Shown: piece after piece, positions 14,407 through 21,000 of the stretch
Layout of the letters: each line of letters begins with the position of its first letter
Numbering within the stretch: position 1 is the stretch's first letter
IMG/VR virus record: IMGVR_UViG_3300048029_000059
Coordinates: 1 to 23,189 of that record
Strand: one strand, 5' to 3'
From: a virus
DNA: 23,189 bases
The notes under the pieces: generated by a model
What the model was told of the DNA's origin: nothing
Database searches by the model: none
What the model saw: only the letters and a program-made list of their open reading frames with translations
Translations under genes and position numbers: made by a program

Positions 14407-15057
14407 TTAAAAGCCTGTTGTAACATCTATCATTGATTTATTTGAAGTAAACGATGGATTAAAAGTACCTGAACTAGGTAAAGAAGGTTCAGATATACCA
14501 CCACTAAACATCTTACTAATATTAATATCACCTTTTAAATCAATGCCAAACATTTTACCATCACCGTATTTAATATCTGCTGCTGCTGCTGCACCAATAC
14601 CAGTGACTACTGCACCAATTAAACTAGGTGGTTGACCTTGTTGCATAGAGTTAATACGGTTCATAGCTTGTGCATTAAGACCAGCTTTTTCTAGTTCAAC
14701 TTGTGTAAGGAGGTTCTTAATACTAGCATTATACTTTGAAACCCCTCTAAGTTCTCTGGCTTCTGTTAAAGCTATCTGCTGTTTAACTGATTTACCAGCT
14801 ACTCCTGCTTCACCTGCAGTTACCTTCTGTCGTTCTTTTGTTTCTAAAGCTTTGATAGCTAAAGCCATCTTATCTTCTGCAACAGCCTCAGACTCTTGTA
14901 TAGCTCGTTGGTTAAGAGATTGAATCTTTAAGTCACGTGCAGCTACTGCAGCAATCCTATTAGCTTCGTATCTTGCTTGCTGTTCTCTAGCTGCTTTTCT
15001 TTGCTCAAGAAAACCTAAAGCTGATTGCCCAATACTGAGCATGGTCATGGGTTCCAT
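14407..15057 (-). CDS. Internal virion protein B (gp14-like)
   Basis: Core protein of the T7 gp14 type, ejected early and thought to form the outer-membrane pore. The 216 residues compare with 196 in T7. It starts with a small hydrophobic-amphipathic segment (MTMLSIGQSALGFLEQ). A long alanine-, glutamine- and charge-rich helix follows (residues 15-140), and a glycine- and alanine-rich segment LIGAVVTGIGAAAAADIKYG sits near 160, which could insert into membrane. The C-terminal part is Ser- and Gly-rich. Position between gp13-like and gp15-like genes is the main support. The ribosome binding site GAGGA lies at the end of the upstream gene, one base away from coupling. Confidence 0.85.
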   Translation of the reverse strand: MEPMTMLSIGQSALGFLEQRKAAREQQARYEANRIAAVAARDLKIQSLNQRAIQESEAVAEDKMALAIKALETKERQKVTAGEAGVAGKSVKQQIALTEARELRGVSKYNASIKNLLTQVELEKAGLNAQAMNRINSMQQGQPPSLIGAVVTGIGAAAAADIKYGDGKMFGIDLKGDINISKMFSGGISEPSLPSSGTFNPSFTSNKSMIDVTTGF

Positions 15058-15058
15058 T

Positions 15059-15514
15059 TTATATCCTCACAAATTCTAAGAAGGGTTTATCACCTTCACC
15101 ATATTTATCATGCTTTTTAATAAAAGTAAAACCTAAAAACTTTAACCATTTTATAGATAAAGTATAGTCTGCATCAACTGCATTAGTTAAAATAGCATAT
15201 TTTTTATTTAATTGTTGTGTTACTTTTTTAGACTGTCTTAGAAAAGGTAACCATACCTTTGTAATAGCAGGAGTACTAAGTAGCCATATACATCCAACCA
15301 TGTCAGACTGTCTGGCTACTCCATATATACCTGCTATCTCGTCTGTCTTTTTTACTAGAAATGTCCAACATTCTTCTGATATATCAAAACCTGTTTGTAG
15401 AGCTTCTTTAGTACTACCATGAGAAGCTACTACTTCTTCTTTATCTTCAGGTCTAAGATTGTTAACCAAGTAATCTATATCTTCTTGAATACTTTGTCTA
15501 ACATAAACTTCCAT
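15059..15514 (-). CDS. Internal virion protein A (gp13-like), GNAT fold
   Basis: Equivalent of T7 gp13, a small protein required for morphogenesis of the head core. The 151 residues (138 in T7) show a GNAT-acetyltransferase-like layout: MEVYVRQSIQEDIDYLVNNL at the start, the strand-rich centre WTFLVKKTDEIAGIYGVAR, and the helical end WLKFLGFTFIKKHDKYG typical of the last acetyltransferase elements. The Q/RxxGxG/A acetyl-CoA loop is not clear (the region reads LPFLRQSKKVTQQLNKKYA), so catalysis is doubtful, as for T7 gp13 itself. The start overlaps the stop of gp12 as TAATG with AGGAG upstream, showing coupling to the tail gene. Confidence 0.88.
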   Translation of the reverse strand: MEVYVRQSIQEDIDYLVNNLRPEDKEEVVASHGSTKEALQTGFDISEECWTFLVKKTDEIAGIYGVARQSDMVGCIWLLSTPAITKVWLPFLRQSKKVTQQLNKKYAILTNAVDADYTLSIKWLKFLGFTFIKKHDKYGEGDKPFLEFVRI

Positions 15515-17856
15515 TAGAGTCTCCTAGAACGTAATACAAAGAACCCTTCCCATTCAGCTGATTGAAAGACACAAGGAAAGTGACTAGAACTTTTTAGTAC
15601 GATGCTTGTTTCATCACCATGACCTAGTACTCCAAAACGATAAGTACCTGAGTCAATACCAGCTTGGTTTAGAATGTTAGAAGCAGCACCTACAATACGT
15701 CCTGTAAAGTTTCTTACATAAGGAGTACGTTTAGAATGTGTTACTTCTGCTTGGAAGAAACCTGTGTTACTATAAACAACTGCATAGTTTCTTATATGTA
15801 GTTTACCTGTCGTTATAGCTTTGTCACCACTTTTAACAACTGGTTCAGAGAATTGATATTTAAATTCAAAAGGTACACCTGCATAGACTACTTCACTATT
15901 AGCTAGTTTACCTGCTACAGCACTTAAGTCTATAATCTTACCTGTCTGGTCTATATAAATTACACCAGCATCAGTATAAGGTATAGTTGTTAAACCACTT
16001 GTTTCTAGTTGTACTCTTCTATCTAAGTGTATACTAAACTTATTAGTAGTATAGTTAGTAGCATCATCTACAGATAAATTAATTCTTTCTAGATATAAAT
16101 CATTACCTCTTTTTATCAGTAAAGTTATATCAGCACGGTTAAAAGAAACACCTATAACATCACCACTAAATGTCCAACGTGACCAAGAGGCTTGTAGCTT
16201 TTCTCTACCTCTCCAGTAATATCTATATACATATATAGCCTGTGGGTCATTATCTGTTTGTACGAGTATCATATCTTCATTAGAAGAAGCTTCTATGTTT
16301 ATGACTTCTCCATCTAGATACTCAGGTACATGTGCTGTAACCTCTGTAGCATCGTTAGTGTCTGTGTCAGTGTCTACAAAGTATTCCCATAAGCCAGACC
16401 ATGCTCCTCTCTTAGAAGCAAAGTAAACAAACTTACCTACCTGTGCTGGTTTAGCTCTTAGTGAAGCCTCAAACTCTGTGGTGTTAGCAATGTTAACAGT
16501 CTCAGGTGTTAGTACTGGGTCAGCAGTAAGTTTAAACTGTGTTAAATCTGAGAACAATAGTAAAGCTTCGTTAAAAGGTACAGCATGTTTAAGTATGCTA
16601 ACCTTGTTAGACGAGACTGCTACATCAATAGGGTCACTGTCTACTATAGTTAATACTGATTTACGAAAGAAGTCAAAGCTTGTAAATTCACCTGCTCTAG
16701 CAAAGATAACATTCTCATCAGCTAGTACACCTAGTCTATTACGATGGAAGAATATATCACTTAGAGTAAAACCTACAAAAGAAGGATAAGAGTTTGTGTC
16801 ATCATCACCTACAGTTCTTTCATCATATGTAACAGGGTCAAACTGAAAGTTACCATTGGCTAACTTAGTTAACTTGTGTGGCATTGTAGAAGCATTTAAC
16901 TGGGTAAGAATGTTAGGCTCTAATGTTTCTTTCCATACTTCTTCATCTGTAAACTTTACATAGTAATCATCTTGAGCTTTTTGATTATCACCTGATACTT
17001 TAATAGTATAATTAACTGGTGCTTCTACAGGTAACTTTTTAAAGTCAGCTGTCTCATCTTTAAATACAAGTAGATGGTCTCCACCATGAGAGTCTCCTAC
17101 TTCTACTTGGAAGTCAGTGCTATTTGTAGATTGAATATGTAAGACGTTACCATACTGTGTAACTGTTAAACCTGATACAGCACTACCATCAGTTATATTC
17201 TCGTAGTAAGTTGTATTAACAGCAGTTCCAGAAAAAGTATTTAAGTTAGTAGCAATCAAATCTGTTGATGCACCACGTTCTGCATTCTGTGTCTCAGAAG
17301 TTGTGTCTTGTGTTGAAGACTTTGTTGCAAATTCTACAGTACTAGTATTACCACCTTTGGTTAATACTACACGATATGTTGAAGAGTAGTCAGCTTGTTT
17401 AACATATACTAAAGCTTCTGGATTACGACTTGAAGAAGTAGCAGTTCCTTTAGCTACAATAGTATTCTTGTTAACAATAAAAGTAGAGTCTGCTATTGAT
17501 ACAGCTGCTAATTCTTTGTTAGGGTCAGTTAGACCACTTAAGTAAGAAGCAGCATTATTAGTTACGGTTTTAGATACACCATCTTTGTCAAACACCCTTA
17601 TAGTACCTGCAGTATCTACTACCATAGAATAAAATTCATTCTCATCTCTACGAATAGTATGTATAAAAGCTTTATCTAAGTTAGAGATTGTACCTAAGTT
17701 AGCTATGTGTGAAGAACTAGGACGTTTAGATAATCCTGTTACAACATTAGACAAACCATTCTCTTGTAGTTCTGCTTGAGTACTAAGCCTTAAAGATGGT
17801 GGTTGTTGTGATACCCCATTTATAAGATTTGGGATAGATTGACTGATGAGTGCCAT
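15514..17856 (-). CDS. Tail tubular protein B (gp12-like nozzle)
   Basis: Tail nozzle protein that extends the tail below the gp11 ring and touches the fibres. At 780 residues it is close to T7 gp12 (794). The N-terminal signature IPNLINGVSQQPPSLRL is diagnostic of this family, followed by LQENGLSNVVTGLSKRP. The rest is beta-rich, in agreement with a beta-propeller fold, and includes FHRNRLGVLADENVIFARAG near the middle and SRWTFSGDVIGVSF later. The C-terminal part ends FFVLRSRRL. The start overlaps the stop of gp11 as TAATG with GGAG upstream. Together with gp11 it forms the tail, and no truncation or frameshift is visible. Confidence 0.95.
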   Translation of the reverse strand: MALISQSIPNLINGVSQQPPSLRLSTQAELQENGLSNVVTGLSKRPSSSHIANLGTISNLDKAFIHTIRRDENEFYSMVVDTAGTIRVFDKDGVSKTVTNNAASYLSGLTDPNKELAAVSIADSTFIVNKNTIVAKGTATSSSRNPEALVYVKQADYSSTYRVVLTKGGNTSTVEFATKSSTQDTTSETQNAERGASTDLIATNLNTFSGTAVNTTYYENITDGSAVSGLTVTQYGNVLHIQSTNSTDFQVEVGDSHGGDHLLVFKDETADFKKLPVEAPVNYTIKVSGDNQKAQDDYYVKFTDEEVWKETLEPNILTQLNASTMPHKLTKLANGNFQFDPVTYDERTVGDDDTNSYPSFVGFTLSDIFFHRNRLGVLADENVIFARAGEFTSFDFFRKSVLTIVDSDPIDVAVSSNKVSILKHAVPFNEALLLFSDLTQFKLTADPVLTPETVNIANTTEFEASLRAKPAQVGKFVYFASKRGAWSGLWEYFVDTDTDTNDATEVTAHVPEYLDGEVINIEASSNEDMILVQTDNDPQAIYVYRYYWRGREKLQASWSRWTFSGDVIGVSFNRADITLLIKRGNDLYLERINLSVDDATNYTTNKFSIHLDRRVQLETSGLTTIPYTDAGVIYIDQTGKIIDLSAVAGKLANSEVVYAGVPFEFKYQFSEPVVKSGDKAITTGKLHIRNYAVVYSNTGFFQAEVTHSKRTPYVRNFTGRIVGAASNILNQAGIDSGTYRFGVLGHGDETSIVLKSSSHFPCVFQSAEWEGFFVLRSRRL

Positions 17857-18440
17857 TAAAGTGTTCTCCGTCCCTGTCTGTCGATGATAGCATATGTGTC
17901 ATAATTGTCAAAGATATTGTTATCTTCTGTTATTTGGTCAAACTCTTTTAATTGTAGTAATGCACTCTGCTCATCTCTTAGTTGAAATTCATGTAATGTA
18001 CCTGAACCTACTACCCTGTCTTGGAAGACTCTAGTAGCACGTAGTACGATATATCTCTTAGCTACCTCAGGTAAGTCATCAAAGTCTAACTGTACTATTA
18101 CATCTAAATATGTATTAGTCCCTATGTTAAACGTGTGGTTCTTCTTGTCATACATTTTTAAACCACGTTGTACTAAGTCAGGACTCTGTGGTGCAAGTGT
18201 AGCATCTGCTCTTAATATATTATTAGGTAGAATTATTTCACCATCTGTACTTTGAGCAAAGCTTTTGTTTAATTCTTTGTTGAAGTGCCAACCCATAGAT
18301 TGTACTTCTCTGTCTATTGTGTTTAATATTGTTTCAGCTATCTCTGCTTCTATCAATCCAGATGACAGACTACTTACTGGTGCTTCTCCAATAGCAGATA
18401 ACATAGTATTGACTGCATCTAGTTGTGTTGTTCCTGCCAT
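17856..18440 (-). CDS. Tail tubular protein A (gp11-like adaptor)
   Basis: Head-to-tail adaptor that forms a dodecameric ring under the portal and carries the nozzle and fibres. The 194 residues match T7 gp11 (196). Family hallmarks include TQLDAVNTMLSAIGEAPV at residues 4-21, then the helix with IDREVQSMGWHFN, the strand IILPNNILRADA, and the region LPEVAKRYIVLRATRVFQDR near 130. The C-terminus ends in the basic RQGRRTL. An AGGAG ribosome binding site precedes the ATG. It overlaps gp12 by one base of TAATG, so the two tail proteins are likely made in a fixed ratio. Confidence 0.95.
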   Translation of the reverse strand: MAGTTQLDAVNTMLSAIGEAPVSSLSSGLIEAEIAETILNTIDREVQSMGWHFNKELNKSFAQSTDGEIILPNNILRADATLAPQSPDLVQRGLKMYDKKNHTFNIGTNTYLDVIVQLDFDDLPEVAKRYIVLRATRVFQDRVVGSGTLHEFQLRDEQSALLQLKEFDQITEDNNIFDNYDTYAIIDRQGRRTL

Positions 18441-18449
18441 TGCATTCTC

Positions 18450-18707
18450 CTATGCTTTCCATTTAGTTTTATTAGCCCAGTAAGCTGCAGATGTCTCACC
18501 CTTTTTAATATTCTTTCTATGTCTATCTTTAAAAGCTTTACGTTGTTTTGGGTTTTGATTAGTCTTAGCACCTTGTTCACCAAACCTAATCATCTTAGGC
18601 TTGTCTTGAGTTCCTATTAATACAGCATGTGACTTTGTTGAATGACTTGGAGTACGTTTAGGTATGCGTAAACCACTAAAGGTTTCTCCCCTATACTCTA
18701 TACTCAT
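18450..18707 (-). CDS. Small basic protein with a repeated marine-phage domain, 85 residues
   Basis: Hypothetical protein of 85 residues. The C-terminal half (about 40-84) reads IRFGEQGAKTNQNPKQRKAF then KDRHRKNIKKGETSAAYWANK. I recognise this basic 'IRFG..GA......R.KAFK.RH.KNI..G..SAAYWA.K.KW' pattern as a domain recurring in marine phages and some other viruses, with no known function. The N-terminal half contains RIPKRTPSHSTKSHAVLIG. The Arg- and Lys-rich content suggests nucleic-acid binding. It overlaps the upstream 52-residue gene as ATGA. It is unusual to have two such genes between capsid and gp11; in T7 this interval holds only the terminator region. Confidence 0.82.
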   Translation of the reverse strand: MSIEYRGETFSGLRIPKRTPSHSTKSHAVLIGTQDKPKMIRFGEQGAKTNQNPKQRKAFKDRHRKNIKKGETSAAYWANKTKWKA

Positions 18708-18862
18708 TTCTTTTTCTTTCCATACTTAGCCATTATAGCAGCTACTTGTTTCTTAGGTTTACCACCAAAGGACATCTTCTTACCAGTTTCTTTGGCTTCT
18801 TTTTTAGCTTTAGCTACACCTTCTTTAGTATACTTATATTTCTTTCCACCTACTTCTGGCAT
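18704..18862 (-). CDS. Lysine-rich small protein, 52 residues
   Basis: Read by hand. The protein starts MPEVGGKKYKYTKEG and ends GKPKKQVAAIMAKYGKKKK. Over a third of the residues are lysine and there is almost no acid in the C-terminal half, which contains a short motif GKPKKQVAAIMAKYG that could form a helix. This suggests DNA binding or condensation, or a decoration of the capsid interior. A good ribosome binding site GGAG lies 6 bases before the ATG, and it is the first gene after the terminator that follows the capsid gene. Its stop overlaps the ATG of the next gene as ATGA. Similar lysine-rich 50-residue proteins occur beside capsid genes in marine phages. Confidence 0.8.
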   Translation of the reverse strand: MPEVGGKKYKYTKEGVAKAKKEAKETGKKMSFGGKPKKQVAAIMAKYGKKKK

Positions 18863-18872
18863 AATACACTCC

Positions 18873-18908
18873 AATAAAAATAGAGAGAGGCTCTAGAAAC
18901 CTCTCCCT
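18873..18908 (-). terminator. Rho-independent terminator after the major capsid gene
   Basis: In the transcribed direction a 9-base stem (AGGGAGAGG with CCTCTCTCT, one G-U pair) with a 9-base loop TTTCTAGAG is followed by ATTTTTATT. It lies 10 bases after the capsid stop codon. This is the site where T7 has its T-phi terminator, so it probably lowers expression of tail genes relative to capsid. The ribosome binding site of the next gene follows the T-run directly. Confidence 0.8.
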
Positions 18909-18918
18909 GTTATTATAA

Positions 18919-20034
18919 TTAAACTTCAAGTAATCCAATACAAGCAGCAGGACGTAATACGTTATGTCCCATTGCATACTTGGCTACCATTAGTGTACCT
19001 TGTCTATTGATTTGGTACTCTGATTCCATACCTAAGTCTAGTAGCTTAACAGTAGCTACAGCTTCAGGTGTAAAGATAAAGCCTCTCATCTTAGAAGCAA
19101 TAGCCACCATGTCTGCACCATCTACAGCAGCAGTTGGTAAGTCATAGTGAGTAGTTCTACCTGAACCAGCAGTGTTAGCTAGTGGAGCATTGTCAGAAGT
19201 CTTACCTTCGTTAGCATCACCTGTAGTAAAGTTTACATATAGGTTAGATACTTTAGCATGGTTAGACATAATGACAGGCATTCCAGCAATCATAGGAACA
19301 GTAGCTCCTGCAAGATTACCGTTACCACCAAAGTCTTTATTCATATAAGTTAGCTTTGAACCGTCTGAAACATCTAGTAATGCGTAGTACTGGTCTGGAG
19401 CAAGAGCCACCACAGCACTGCTATGGTCAACGTTCTTGATATCAAACTCTTTCTTTGCATCAAAGATAGCTTTAGCTAGTTTAGCAGGGTCTATAGAATC
19501 TGCAGTAGCAGTACCAATAGTTACGTTATCAGTAAAGTCTTCTTCATCAAAGTCTTTATATCCTTGAACAAGACCTGCTGCTCTAGTTGCATTAGTTGAT
19601 AATGCAGCTTTGGTTAACATTCTTGCAACGTTTCTATCAGCTTCATTAGCCAATGCAATACCAGCTTCTTTAGAGTAGATGCTTCTTACATCGTAATGAT
19701 TCATAGCCTCATCAATGTTAGCAATGAACTGACTAGAGATGAGCAAGTCATCAATAGTTACAATTCTCTCACTAGCTCTGATGTTGCCACCTGTAATTTC
19801 ATTCCCAGGGGTTAGGTATTCAGCTGATGCTCTACCTGTCATAGGAAATGATGCAGATTTACCCTTACTAATTGTACGAGTTCTCACTTTGTCCATTAGG
19901 ACTTTCTTTTCTTCAAATGCAGTTAGGACTTCCCCAGCATATAGCTTGAGGAACAGGTCTCTAACGTCACCTGTATTATTAGTTTGACCCTGAAAGCTTA
20001 CGGTGTAAGCAGGGTTTGAAGCAGCTTGTGCCAT
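18919..20034 (-). CDS. Major capsid protein (gp10-like)
   Basis: Main shell protein with the HK97 fold expected for T7-like phages; 371 residues, close to T7 gp10A (345). Recognised family features are FLKLYAGEVLTAFEEKKVL near residue 28, ISKGKSASFPMTGRASAEYL near 55, and IDDLLISSQFIANIDEAMNH near 95. Later come VVALAPDQYYALLD, and GMPVIMSNHAKVSN near 250. It ends IGLLEV. There is no sign of a frameshifted second form like gp10B. The ribosome binding site AAGAGGT lies 9 bases before the ATG and overlaps the stop of a short leader ORF. The gene is isolated by hairpins upstream and a terminator downstream, as expected for the most abundant protein. Confidence 0.96.
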   Translation of the reverse strand: MAQAASNPAYTVSFQGQTNNTGDVRDLFLKLYAGEVLTAFEEKKVLMDKVRTRTISKGKSASFPMTGRASAEYLTPGNEITGGNIRASERIVTIDDLLISSQFIANIDEAMNHYDVRSIYSKEAGIALANEADRNVARMLTKAALSTNATRAAGLVQGYKDFDEEDFTDNVTIGTATADSIDPAKLAKAIFDAKKEFDIKNVDHSSAVVALAPDQYYALLDVSDGSKLTYMNKDFGGNGNLAGATVPMIAGMPVIMSNHAKVSNLYVNFTTGDANEGKTSDNAPLANTAGSGRTTHYDLPTAAVDGADMVAIASKMRGFIFTPEAVATVKLLDLGMESEYQINRQGTLMVAKYAMGHNVLRPAACIGLLEV

Positions 20035-20048
20035 TTTTTAATTACCTC

Positions 20049-20084
20049 TTAGTAGTTAAGTTGAGTTGAAATTACACTCAGCAT
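20049..20084 (-). CDS. Possible 11-residue leader peptide before the capsid gene
   Basis: The ORF MLSVISTQLNY is preceded by AGGA 7 bases upstream and ends in TAA within TACTAAGAGG, so its stop touches the ribosome binding site of the capsid gene. Such an arrangement can couple translation or keep the capsid start open. Only the layout supports it; the peptide itself has no recognisable function. Confidence 0.35.
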   Translation of the reverse strand: MLSVISTQLNY

Positions 20085-20160
20085 TTCTACATCCTTTCTC
20101 CAAGATTGTCCCTCGCAAGGGGTCAGGGGTAATCGTTTGTCTTTAGCTTAGTGTGTAGGA

Positions 20161-20189
20161 ATGATATCAGTTCCTTTTAAATACACCAA
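20161..20189 (-). promoter_or_regulatory. Possible sigma70-type promoter before the capsid gene
   Basis: TTGGTG (bases 20184-20189) and TATCAT (20161-20166) are separated by exactly 17 bases. The -10 box matches 5 of 6 consensus bases, the -35 only the TTG. Transcription would start near 20154, giving a leader of about 120 bases. The -35 box lies within the long hairpin. In an AT-rich genome such matches arise easily. Confidence 0.25.
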
Positions 20190-20212
20190 GTTAATCGTGT
20201 ACTTAAAAGGAA
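20171..20212 (-). other. Long RNA hairpin upstream of the capsid gene
   Basis: In the minus-strand transcript TTCCTTTTAAGTACAC pairs with GTGTATTTAAAAGGAA across a 10-base loop: 16 base pairs, with one G-U. On the plus strand the same position would be an A-C mismatch, which shows that the structure is selected in the minus-strand RNA. It may be an RNase III processing site or an mRNA stabiliser, as T7 transcripts carry at several places. Confidence 0.7.
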
Positions 20213-20231
20213 GGGGGAATACTCCCCCAAC
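20208..20231 (-). terminator. Possible rho-independent terminator after the scaffold gene
   Basis: GGGGGA pairs with TCCCCC over a 4-base loop GTAT (bases 20213-20228), followed by TTCCTTTT. Outer AGG and CCT can add three pairs beyond a TT/TT internal loop. The T-rich tail is at the same time the left arm of the next, longer hairpin, so the two structures compete. Confidence 0.5.
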
Positions 20232-20244
20232 CTGAACAACAATA

Positions 20245-20994
20245 TTAGAACAGACTTGACCTTGCTAACTTATTAGCTACCTCTTGTCTGTAGGCAGGGT
20301 CATTTGCGTATCTAGGGTCTGCCATTGCAGCAGTCATTTGTGCTGTACTTTCAAATTTCCCACCTGAAGCTCCAGAACTATTAGTACCTTGTATAAGGTT
20401 TGGTTCTGCTTCAGAACGATAACGTGCAAACATCCCTTGAACAGCAAGTTCAATCATATTTTTATCTTGCGTATTCATTGTTGCGTTAAAGGCATCTATC
20501 TCATGTTCAGGTAAGTTTTCAGAAGCCCAGTTTATCATACCAGCATACTGTTCTTCTCCACCTGTCAATGAGAATACACCTTGTTTAGTGGATTCAGCAA
20601 GAGCATCTTGTCCTGCTATCCAAGAGTCTACCATAGACTGAGGAAAACCTGCTTCTTCTAAAGCTTGATAAGCTTCCTCTGATAGTGTACCAGTATCAGC
20701 ATACTCTTCTTGGAATGCTGAGAAATCTAAACCTCTATCATCTAGAAGTTCAGCAACTTCAGAGGGATTTTCAGTAGGGGATACGTCTGTTTCCTCTGTA
20801 GTTTCTTTAGGCTGACCAAGCTTTGATTCTAAAGATGCGTAAGCTTTAGCCATATCTTCTGGACTTTTAAACTTTTCAGGTAGCCATTCAGGACGTTCAT
20901 CTACCTCTTCTACTCTTTCTCTGTCAAGCATAGCTTGTTGGTGCTCTTCAGACTCTGGAGCTTCTGGTTGAAAAGTATTAATTGAATCTGCCAT
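20245..20994 (-). CDS. Scaffolding / capsid assembly protein (gp9-like)
   Basis: Scaffold that directs assembly of the procapsid and leaves before DNA packaging. The 249 residues are somewhat fewer than T7 gp9 (307). The composition is right for the family: strongly acidic with many Glu, Gln and Ser, and the N-terminal block RPEWLPEKFKSPEDMAKAYA (residues 37-56), followed by SLESKLG. This 'PEWLPEKFKSxEDLAKAYxELExKLG' signature is typical of podophage capsid assembly proteins. The C-terminal end with MADPRYANDPAYRQEVANKL probably contacts the capsid protein. It lies between portal and capsid genes. The ribosome binding site GAAGGA is formed by the last codons of the portal gene. Confidence 0.93.
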   Translation of the reverse strand: MADSINTFQPEAPESEEHQQAMLDRERVEEVDERPEWLPEKFKSPEDMAKAYASLESKLGQPKETTEETDVSPTENPSEVAELLDDRGLDFSAFQEEYADTGTLSEEAYQALEEAGFPQSMVDSWIAGQDALAESTKQGVFSLTGGEEQYAGMINWASENLPEHEIDAFNATMNTQDKNMIELAVQGMFARYRSEAEPNLIQGTNSSGASGGKFESTAQMTAAMADPRYANDPAYRQEVANKLARSSLF

Positions 20995-21000
20995 GTATTA

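Larger units (their letters stand above)
20035..20244. promoter_or_regulatory. Control region upstream of the capsid gene
   Basis: This is the only long non-coding stretch (210 bases) in a window where genes otherwise abut or overlap. In the transcribed direction it holds a GGGGGA/TCCCCC hairpin, a 16-base-pair hairpin, a possible promoter overlapping that second hairpin, a weak CCCT/AGGG hairpin at 20110-20121, an ATG-TAG start-stop pair at 20087-20092, an 11-codon leader ORF and the capsid ribosome binding site. In T7 the strong promoter phi-10 occupies the same position, so a phage RNA polymerase promoter is likely here, but I cannot identify its consensus. Confidence 0.7.
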
